From: Lobosporangium transversale
Lineage: Eukaryota; Mortierellomycota; Mortierellomycetes; Mortierellales; Mortierellaceae
NCBI RefSeq assembly: GCF_002105155.1
Contig: NW_019028981.1
Span: forward strand, 784,501 to 848,500
Direction of reading: 5' to 3'
Length of the DNA stretch: 64,000 bases
The position numbers and the translations under genes are program-made. This document shows positions 55,289 through 64,000 of the stretch, piece after piece (position 1 is the stretch's first letter; each line of letters begins with the position of its first letter). The notes beneath the pieces were generated by a model that was not told where the DNA came from, searched no databases, and saw only the letters and a program-made list of their open reading frames with translations.

Positions 55289-58200
55289 CTACTCGTCCGC
55301 ATCTTGGTGGCAGCCTTCGTCATTCCCGGTGTCTTTCAGAAGCTCTAGTCGAATGGAATTGATTGTCCGACCCTTGTACTGAGCTGTCAGTGCGTCTACT
55401 ACCTCTTCGAAGTCTCGCTTCTGTTTTTCGGCAATATTCTTTATCAGATCGAAAAATTGACGCCTGCGCCTGAATGCCTTGTGACGCGCCTCTGTGAATG
55501 GCCATTTGTGATTTTCCTGCTTTGCCTGAGCAACGGGCCCACGGAATTCATCCCATGCTTCCCTGACCGTCAATTGCTTGCCATCGCCTTTCATGAGGTA
55601 GCCTTTATACCTTTCATCTTCCGGCAATCGTTGTGTCTGCTCTGAGGTCATTGGAGCCTGCACATGGCTATGTTGATATGGATGCTGTTGCTGAGGACAT
55701 GGTGGCAATTGGTTGGAAAATAATGGCTGCTGTTGCGGTGGAGCGGCCTGGCGAGCTTGATATAGGCCCTGCGTAGTAGGAGCCTGAGGAACCGAAGGAA
55801 AAGAAGCTAGGCGGCTCTGTGCTGGCGCCAATGGAGAAGGATTAAACACAAAGGGCGGGCAAGACTGCACATGATATGGAAAAGGCTGCCGCACATTTGC
55901 GCTTTGTTGCTGCTGCAGCGATTGGAGAAGTAAGTGGATTTGCTCCTGTTGCTGCCTCTGTTGCTCCTGTTGCTGCCTCTGTTGCTCCTGTTGCTGCCTC
56001 TGTTGCTCCTGTTGCTCTGTCACAAGGGTGGATAGGGCCTCGAGCTTCTGGACCGTCTCATGCTGGAGTTGATGAAAGACCCGCGCCTCTACCGACAACG
56101 TGTTAATGGCGCTTACCATAGTTTGCGCATTAACTGGCACATCCGCTTGGATGATGCCTGCTTGTCGGCGATGTACGTCGGTGGCCCGAAGCAATTGATG
56201 TTGGAAATCCAGAAAGAGCTGGCAACCAAAGATTTCTGGTAACGATTCGAGGAGTTTGTTCTCCAACATTTTCCCCTTGTCGTTCGGCTTCAAAAAGAGC
56301 ACTGCATCCTGAAGGATTACTCGCCTCATACGCACAAGAAGTTTGAGGAACCCAATGCGTGTAACAAGGGAGTCAGTGCTGAAGGCACGGGTCAATCGTT
56401 TCGAGCTCGTCTTCTTCTCGATTGGCGTCCAAAAAATGTCTTCGTCTGTCGGGACATTTGGATCGACCCCCAGCATTTCTTTGGTGCACTCCTCTCTCCA
56501 GGAGTCAGCTCTCTCCGGCATATCTTTATCAAAATTTTCCTCAATCCAAGGAAAGACCAGACGCTGGAGCTCTAAGGGCGGGGTGACCAAATCACGCTCG
56601 ATAAAGTAAGGCTCATTCGGTCCAAACTGAGCCATACAAAAAGCGCCCCTGGTTGGGTTTTTTGGAGCATAGAAGTTCTCCATTTGCCCCATGACCCACC
56701 TTCCCAAGTGGCGAATATCGTCCAGGCTTAAGCCTCTTTCGTAGGCTTCCGAGACCCCTGCATGTCGGCCAGAGTGCGTAATTTTGGCCGAATGCACGTC
56801 GCAGGCACGCATTACAGCCGCCGTAGTGCTCATTTGGGTTCGGCCAACAAGCGCTTCCTTTCGGTTCTCTAACCGTTCTTGGCTTGTTCCACCCCCTGTT
56901 AGCACCTTGATGCTGTACCACTCGTCAGGGTCCGCAAAATTGGGAAGAGGCTCCTTGAACACCTACAATAGGGAAAAAAAAAAAATAAGGATATATGTCA
57001 CTTCGTGTAATTGAATGAGAAAAAATCATACGCTCGCGTCAAGACTGACGGCATCATTTACCTGGAACCGTTCTAGCATATAAAATGCAAACCCGCCCAC
57101 GGTGCACCTTAAGAACAGCTTATGTCGATAAGCTGTCGCATAGAGTTCGACACCTTTATGGTTTGTCTTTCCACGTGTGATGCAGAAGACAAGCCCCGAC
57201 GCCAGCTTTGACCCTGGCGCGGGGTGACGGGTCTGAATATTGAATGTGTTAGCCAGGTTCAAGTTTCGGATGTCCTCATCCCGCAGCAACATATGATGGC
57301 GTGCAAGGAGGCATAGCCTCTCCCTCATATACTGAAATCTTGTAACACTGTCGTAAGGTCGCCTGCCGCTTACTCCAACCGTCGGAAGCATGCGCCATGT
57401 AAAGGCCAACATACGCAGGTACATTTTAGTGTTGTAAGGTTCTCGTACGGCACAGGTGGCAGTGCGGGATAAGGTGCCTGTCGTTACTTTGTGATGGACA
57501 AGTTTCTCTCCATAATTTTTGATCGCCTCCGCTAGTGGTACATCCGTTCTTGGGTTTGGGGCGGGATTGGGATACGGAGCTGTCGAAGAAGACTGTTGCC
57601 TCCATAAGTATTGCAAAGCCTTCTTAACATTTGCGACTGTCCCCAGCGTGAGAGGAACAAAGACAATTTTGCTGCCATGTTTGTCCTCTGGTGCTTGCAG
57701 GATAACTACAAACGCAAAAGTATATCCAAAAAAAAAAAAAAAAAAAAAAAATTGTATATATAATAAAAAGTATCAACCATTAGTGTAAATTGTAACAATC
57801 AAAGATACATTAAGGTGGATGCAGGATTAAGGAATGGTTTATTAAGTCATAATTTAGTAGGCTATTTATATTGATAATTAACACTGAGTTGCGGCCATGG
57901 TGTCTTGTCACCTGGGGTACGCGTGATGGCGGAGCCTTCCCAAAGGTTTGGATCCCAGTACTGTATAACAATTTATATATTAATACATGGTTATCTTTAC
58001 ATACCTTGTTCTCTTTCATTTTCAGTCCTGATAACGGCTGCAGTCTTCCGCTTCGGCGTGATGTTCTTGCTTGAACCCCCAACAGTTACAGCTTCATGTG
58101 ATGCTCGCTCCTCATCATTCAATGCTATATCAATCTGCCATTGATGTGGGTCGACTCCTTCAGGTGGCTCCATATTATCCCAGGAGGGAGGAGCCTTCTT

Positions 58201-59231
58201 ACCTCTCTGTGCCAATGACCTCAGCTGAAGCTCCAGATCTTCATCCTGTTCCTGTTCCTGTCCTTGTTCCTGTTCCTGTTCCTGTTCCTGTCCTTGTTCC
58301 TGTCCCTGCCCCTGACCCTGTCTCCGTTCCTGATCCTGATCCTGACCCTGTTCCTGACCCTGTTCCTGACCCTGTTCCTGACCCTGTCTCTGACCCTGTC
58401 CCTGTTGTTGACCTTGGTCTATGCTTTGGCCGTCGTCGTCATCAACTTGCTCGCTGTTATCTAATGTCTCCAGTCTCTGCTCCATGTCGCTTAGTTCATG
58501 TTCGTCGATATCTGCCTCGACTAATTCGTCGATCTCTTCTCCCTCATAGACTGCGTCTTCCCCAGCCTGAGAATTCGAAGAATCTCCTCCACCCTGCTGG
58601 GCATACCCAATAGCGCCACGGTAGCAACGATCTGTGCCGATCAATCGCTTTACTGTTCGCTTGAAGACAACCGTTGTGAAGTATTCAAGCATGCGTTTCG
58701 CATCGACGCTACAGTCACCTTGATAATTTTCATTGCAGTATTGCTAAAAACAAAAAAGAGAATTAGCCAAGTCGTCTAGTTTGATAGCCTGTCTGAGATA
58801 GCTCATAGCGACATTTTGATGATCCAACATACCTCCCACAGCCGGAGCTGTGTCTTATATTGATTCACTGTCGTCGATGAATCTGGATCATCTAAAATCA
58901 TCTGCAGCACACTTCTCGCCGACTCCTTCCGTGCGTTCGCCAGGGCCAGCTCTTCTTCTGTCAATGGACCGGAGTGAAGGACATTTGAGGATAAAGAATC
59001 AGCCTCACAACGCCTAGGGCGCTTAAAAGACTTTGCACTAACTCTAGCAGTCTGTGCCACTGGTGAAGGCTCTGGAGTCGTTTCGTCAGTCAGAATAACT
59101 CTTTTTCTCCTCGGTGTTGCACGAGTGGATCCAGTGCGAGTACTTGAATTGGTTGGCTTCGTCTGACTGGTGCTTTGTTCCAAATCCATGCAGGTGAAAT
59201 TGGATAAAATCTTTTCGTTGTTGTTTGTCAT
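55289..59231 (-). CDS. Crypton-type tyrosine recombinase with GCR1_C-like domain (four exons)
   Basis: Exons 59231-58833, 58743-58005, 57705-57062 and 56962-55289 join in phase to about 1151 residues. The exon plan matches the other Crypton gene. Exon 2 encodes a long Gln/Glu/Gly repeat tract (GQEQ-type). Exon 3 carries the first Arg in HHMLLRDEDIRNLN; exon 4 has ITHSGRHAG (H-x-x-R), LGRWV and the Tyr in MENFYAP, followed by LVFPWIEENFD and FLKLLVRMRRVILQDA. A Gln-rich coiled region with four near-identical repeats follows. The end carries TVREAWDEFRGPV...WPFTEARHKAFRRRRQFFDLI, a GCR1_C-type DNA-binding domain known from fungal Cryptons. The ATG at 59231 was chosen by comparison; an in-frame one at 59429 exists. 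No lesion is seen. Confidence 0.88.
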
Positions 59232-59635
59232 TTTGAAAGTGAGCAAGCAGGAATGAACCTTTGAAAATGCGAATGTGCCGTTATTTTTCTCAGTTTTAGT
59301 CAGGGGAGAGGGTAAGTCTACTCTGTGTATTGTAGGTTTTATTGTTTTATTGTGTATATGAATGTATGGAGGAATGAAGGCGTGAAATAAAGAAGAAAGA
59401 AAGAGATCTTTAGCATACCATGATGACATTGTTAAAATTTCGATGGATTTGATGTCAATTCAAATTTCAGGACAAGTGTCGGAGTAAAAGCCACAAAACG
59501 GACACATGTCTTGTACGTACAGACATGAAACATAATACCCTTAAATGGAAAAAGGACTGGATTTGGCATCATAATCCATTATAGATTAATTCCTTATTTT
59601 TTGTTTAAGGTGTCGCATATTTGGCTAACTTGAGT

Positions 59636-59649
59636 ATCTAAGGGGACTC
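59636..59649. other. Core junction sequence, variant 3
   Basis: ATCTAAGGGGACTC. To its left lies the upstream side of the 55-59 kb Crypton gene; to its right a region matching the reverse complement of about 44914-46271, i.e. the 5' part of the PD-(D/E)XK-like gene and its promoter. Confidence 0.6.
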
Positions 59650-60028
59650 CGTTAATTGCATCTGTTGCTTTACTGTTTACTTGCGTCTATTGCTTTACTT
59701 GCATCTCATTTACTTGGTCATCAAGGTCATATGGCAAGACTTTTATTGCGTTTCACAGTTGCTCCTAGCGTGTCTATGAGGGTGGGACGTGGAGATTTCT
59801 TGTCTACGCATTCATACGGATGAGCTCTCTCAGCCATTGTCGCCATTCAGCCACTGTCCAGTAGTCCTCCGCAACTGGTTATGCTCAATGTCGTTCATCT
59901 GATGCCTCATAGATGCCGGCGGGGAGGGGAGCCTTCATATTTCTTTATTCATTTTATTTTTCAAGTATTTGTCTGTATGCCAGCTGACTGACATTTATTA
60001 ATGTTCTATTTGAGACAAAACTCTTAGA

Positions 60029-60830
60029 ATGAAATCGTTTAGGCTATTTGCCATCACTGACCGGCACGATCACTCCGACTTCGACAAGCTTTACGCATGC
60101 TTTGTAAGCTACGTCGGTCGGGAGCGCCTGCGTGGCGATCGGGCAGCATCTTTGTACCAACTTGATATGGAAAGTTGCCGAAAGGAATACGATGACATTT
60201 GTGTCTTGGGGACCTTAGACCGCTCAAACGCATCAGCAGTTTCGATGATACGAACGTCAATCCAACAACATACTGAAAGTAAGTGTACTTATCGCAATGA
60301 CTCTTGTATTCTGTAGATCTGATAAGAAATTAACACGCGCCTTCTTCACCAATGTAGAGGTTTCACAGGGTATTTTTATTGATGATATTGTCCTCTGTCC
60401 AGCCTGGCCTCGTTGAAATTGTTTCTAACACTACACATTGTTTCATCTGAGACATAGCGAGAGGAGGTAGGTGTTGTTCTTTGGACGTCTTGTTTCTTCG
60501 GCAAGGTCGACTTCATCAATGCTGACGTAAGGAAATCTCTTAGGTACGATAGATGAACCTGAGACGACAAAGGCTAGCACTCAAGAGTCAGGTACTACCC
60601 TAGCTGCAAGTGTGGGAATGCTCTATACTTTTAATTGATATTAATAGAGGCCGTAATTACCCAACGCTCAAATAGTTCCTGAGGAGATTTCGAGTTCTTC
60701 GCCTGTAACGGAATCAGTCTCTGCCCAGAGTACACGGAAGAGAGCGAGAGAGGCCTGTATCACAGAAGAGCCCTGGCATTCATTGGTAGTATCGCTGACC
60801 AAACTTGTAAGTTCGTTTGGTTTGGTCAGT
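60029..60830 (+). pseudogene. PD-(D/E)XK-like gene, 5' fragment
   Basis: The sequence is a close copy (few substitutions) of the first four exons of the 43.3-45.7 kb gene: MKSFRLFAITDRHDHSDFDK..., the 12-base second exon, the TIDEPETTKAS exon and the exon ending in SLVVSLTKL. The match stops at about 60830, just inside intron 4 (GGTTTGGTCA), and is replaced by unrelated low-complexity sequence. The part with the D...E-x-K motif is therefore missing. Reading frames of the retained exons are open, so the truncation may be recent. Confidence 0.85.
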
Positions 60831-61418
60831 ATAAAGCGCTGACGGGAGAGATGAGAATGAAAAAAAGGAATGCAGAAAATGAGAGAGTATCAAAATAAAA
60901 GAGAGTGTACAGAGTGAGGACAAATAAAAAAAAAAAGAATGAAAGGGCAATGATGTTTGCTGAAAGATGGGTAGTGGGGTGAAAAAAAAGAAAATAAAAG
61001 TGTACAAAGTAAAAAGAATGTGAGTTTATAAAATAAATAAAAAGACAGTGACTTTAGAGAAAAAAAAAAAAAAAAAAAAAAAGATGCATAGTCGCGTAAA
61101 ACGAATTAAGCTCTAACTGATTACCTTTAACTAAAGTATAATTGGTTCAAATGGGGCGCTTTTGGGAAGGAGAGTAACATGTACGCAAGAATCGTGTCAA
61201 ATATGATAGATGAATAGACTTCATTTCGCCTTCAAGCATTGATACATAACCCAAGATATTAGGAATCTGTGAGCGAAGGGAAAAATAATAATAATAAAAT
61301 AAATAGGGTCCATAGCATTCGTGCATTCGTTTTCGTCAAAAGTCATCAACGATACCCAAGCAAACAGAAAAAGCATAAACACCAGCAGCTGAAGGAAATG
61401 AGTTGAGACGCAAACGAT
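60831..61418. other. Low-complexity spacer
   Basis: A-rich, with purine-rich stretches and an A run near 61061-61082. No gene seen. Confidence 0.45.
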
Positions 61419-61420
61419 TC

Positions 61421-61529
61421 CCGCCATTCGGGCAGTCAGAACCTCGAGACTTGATACTATACCTTGATGCACCCGCCATTCGGGCAGTCAGTGCACCTGG
61501 TCGACATCTCCTCCGCCATTCGGGCAGTC
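61421..61529. repeat. Three copies of a 17-bp repeat set in hairpin contexts
   Basis: CCGCCATTCGGGCAGTC occurs exactly at 61421-61437, 61473-61489 and 61513-61529, spaced 52 and 40 bases apart. Copies 2 and 3 are enclosed by different short complementary stems (TGCAC/GTGCA and CTCCTC/GAGGAG), so each could form a loop presenting the same sequence. Copy 1 has only a weak TTC/GAA stem. Confidence 0.8.
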
Positions 61530-62336
61530 GAGGAGTACAGGGATAGGACTTTGACATCAATTAAATGTCAACAATGTCCATCACACTGCTAAGTCTGTAA
61601 CATGGGATAGAGATTCTCAAACCATTTCACTTCATTGCTGATGAATATGCTCAAGAATACCAATCACTTACCTCAGGAGGAGCAGAGTGAACAAGAGGAT
61701 TATTATAAACCAGGCTCCCAAGCAACGTAGTGGGGGCAATTACAAAGTGGTGAGATAACTAAAAAAAAATAAAATTAAAATGAAATAAACAGAGTTATGA
61801 TAAGTCCAAGAGAATGGATGCAAAGTGAGTGGTGAAAATAAAAAGCACGAAATGAATGAGAAAATAAATGAGGTAAAAAAAAAAAAACCAGCTGTGCAGG
61901 GACAGTGTGCGAACAAAAAAAAGTTTGCTGGTGGTAAAAAAAGGAAGCGGAGTGGGAAGGCAATTAAACGCGAAATCAAGTCGTCATCCGCTAATTAATT
62001 AACCTCGGATTAAACGTAAAGGTTAGTGGAGGAGGAGAGTGAGAGAAAGGTGTAAACAAATATTGTGAAGAAAGTAATGTGTGGGATAATAATGTTGGTA
62101 TATAATTTTATGATGATGGATGATTAATTAATTTTTATGCTGCGGCAGGAATAAAAAACAAGGCAAGAAGCTTAAATTTTGCACCACACTGTGTACGTAA
62201 TTTATTTTTAGTGAGCACACTCTTCATTTTTCTCTCACACATTCTCTCAATCATTTTCTCTCTTTTTTCTTAATCTTTAGTGTCCATTATTTTTCTTTTT
62301 TTTTTTTTTTTTTTTTTTGCGCGCAATTATACCAAA
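61530..62336. other. Spacer before the CRN-like gene
   Basis: AT-rich, no convincing gene. A pyrimidine-rich stretch with a T run of about 25 (62288-62318) precedes the CRN-like ATG. Confidence 0.45.
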
Positions 62337-64000
62337 ATGACAACCCAAAAAATTAAACTCTTTTGTATTTCGATGGGGATCCCACTGCATTTCCTTTGAG
62401 CTTGGCTTTCGACGCTCAAGGACGCGATTAAAGAAAAACAATCACCTTTTGCTTGACGACATCCGCGCAAGTGACTTAGTTCTCCATCATGTTTCGATCT
62501 CTTCTGCGCCAAAAAGACTAATTACACTCAACAATCTAACTGCTGATGAGAGAAAGAAACTTGAGGAGCTGGAAGATCCAACTAGCGAGATCTCTGTCTT
62601 TGGCACCACACCAGCAAAGAAAGCCATCCATGTCATTGTTCAGCGTCCATCTGCAGGTAAGCGCTGTTCTTATTTGTTCAATTACACTGATGATTATGAT
62701 GATGACGCGTCTAATTACTTTTTTTTTTTTTTTTTTTTTTTCCAATTAGTCGCCCCAACAAGTATAATCAACCAAGTATAATAGTACATTCGTCTTCTCC
62801 TCCAATCAGCCGAACGTCATCTCCATCTCGTAAGTGATGTCCATCGAATTACTCTTCATTCTTTCGCAGTATGGCTATATTAAGAATTCAATTTAATTAA
62901 TTAGAGGACTTGGAGGCATCAATGAGGAGAATCACCGATACTTTTTTGCTCAGGAATCACCAGCGACTATTTTCCTAGTGGAGTATCTTAAACTCATCTC
63001 TGGTGGTGCAACAAGGGAGGGGATACGCAAGTTGTCCAAAGGGTCAATCAATCAAGGTCCTTGACAACGTATGTGAAAAACTCCATACTGGCGGAGTAGC
63101 AGATAGTCTCATTTACATTATTGTTGAAGTACCGAAGCGAGGTATGTCTTTAGTTCTTGTTGGTGGTCGACTGATGTTTTCGATTTAAGGCTTCAAAACT
63201 ACCTTCTGAAACTATTCTATTTGTTTATATTTTAACAAACAGTTTCGAAAAGGGATCGAGATCAGCTAGAGAATGACGAGAGTGATAGGAGTTCCCTCAA
63301 AAAGGCCAAGCTAGAAAACATGAGCCTACTGGAGACGATTAGTGCAGCAGGACTTGCCCAAAAGGCTTTAATAAACGGTGTTCCACGCCTGCGGAGCCTT
63401 ATGAGTAAAGAACTGGTTTCAATACTTAAAAATATTGGCGCCATGGTGGGAGAGGATAACCACTACTATTCAGTACCCTAAACTACCACTTCCCTCCAAA
63501 ACGCATCATTTCAAGAAATCGACGTGATATCCAGCCCTTGGGGGACAAAGCTTTCTGTGATCAACATGAATGATCTGTACGTAAGGTCAGCTTTCAAAAA
63601 ACTCTACGACACGGTCGTCAAGGATTTTTATATAAATAGAGATGATAGAGAGCCTGCAACCAAAATTGTTGTCACAGGGACAGCCGGTATAGGGAAATCA
63701 TCCTTTCTCGTATACTTCGCCATCCGGCTGCTTGCCGTTAGCAATGAGGAAGACCCGCCTATTACCATCATCCAGAAAAAGGAAAGTTCAAAGTGCTATG
63801 CTTTCGGTGGACGATATGTTGTTCGATATGGGGACATGGAGGATTTCATGCCCTTCCTGCAACTATCCAACACTTGGTTCCCAGTCGACAGTGCACCATC
63901 ACCAGAGCTCACACAAGCCAGGACTATCTTCTCGGTATCACCAAGAACTTTACTTTCTAGCGCGAATGGGTACCAAGAAATCATGAAGAGGGTGATATGG
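62337..64000 (+). pseudogene. Crinkler-type (CRN) protein gene, damaged, runs off the window
   Basis: The ATG at 62337 opens with IKLFCI, the start of the ubiquitin-like N-terminal domain of fungal CRN proteins. The frame then shifts at least twice before 62450, and a stop falls near 62395. From about 62455 it reads as a CRN N-terminal part ending ISVFGTTPAKKAIHVIVQRP, then a likely intron. Between 62900 and 63060 further frame changes occur. A clean spliced stretch (EVPKR, intron 63141-63240, then SKRDRDQLENDESD) ends in a TAA at about 63479. After it the same frame carries a P-loop domain (IVVTGTAGIGKSSFLVYFAI) and runs open to the window end. CRN proteins combine a header with C-terminal NTPase/nuclease-type domains and occur in oomycetes and early-diverging fungi. 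Repeated lesions point to a pseudogene. Confidence 0.75.

Noticed and set aside
58071-58613. Pro/Val-rich plus-strand ORF
   Set aside because: Antisense shadow of the Gln/Glu repeat tract in exon 2 of the third Crypton gene.
61421-61529. CRISPR-like array
   Set aside because: Only three short repeats with unequal spacing in a eukaryotic sequence and no associated genes.

Overview
The window looks like a chromosome segment of an early-diverging fungus, most probably a Mortierella-type member of Mucoromycota. This placement is inferred from gene content and style, not from a marker gene. Protein genes are broken by many short GT-AG introns of about 70-130 bases (a few longer). Poly-A/T runs and microsatellites are common. 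The cellular genes are fungal: HMG-CoA reductase, Not2, Vps20, poly(A) polymerase, an ERK-type MAP kinase and a Sec4/Rab8 GTPase. The accessory genes (Crypton recombinases, MULE transposases, a Crinkler-type gene) are of kinds known to expand in this group.

From 1 to about 35.2 kb the window is mainly a core-gene region. In order it holds: the 5' part of a probable HMG-CoA reductase gene (-), a PQ-loop membrane protein (-), a Sel1-repeat protein (-), a decayed coding relic (-), the meiotic factor Hop2 (+), a dead MULE transposase (+), Not2 of the CCR4-NOT complex (+), the ESCRT-III subunit Vps20/CHMP6 (-), a pseudokinase-phytochelatin synthase fusion (+), poly(A) polymerase (-), a UPF0598 protein (-), a MAP kinase (+) and a Rab8/Sec4 GTPase (+). 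For most of these, exon joins were placed by hand so that the reading frame stays open and the total length is a multiple of three.

From about 35.2 kb to the end the window is a mobile-element and accessory region. Two nearly identical 3.92-kb arms (37365-41286 and 46276-50196) face each other as inverted repeats. Each carries a Crypton-type tyrosine recombinase gene, one of them frameshifted. The 5-kb space between them holds two convergent copies of a gene with a PD-(D/E)XK-like motif and a 271-bp hAT-type MITE with a clear 8-bp target duplication. A MULE transposase follows, then a 672-bp MITE built around an 18-bp palindrome. Next comes a third, divergent Crypton with a GCR1_C-like C-terminus, paired head to head with a truncated copy of the same PD-(D/E)XK-like gene. 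The window ends in a damaged Crinkler-type (CRN) gene with a P-loop domain.

The most interesting pattern is that all three Crypton recombinase genes lie head to head with a member of the same PD-(D/E)XK-like family. In each case the join is a short shared sequence, ATCTAAGGGGACTC or a one-base variant. Sequence on one side of this core can be nearly identical while the other side has diverged. This suggests modules being exchanged at the core, perhaps by the recombinases themselves.
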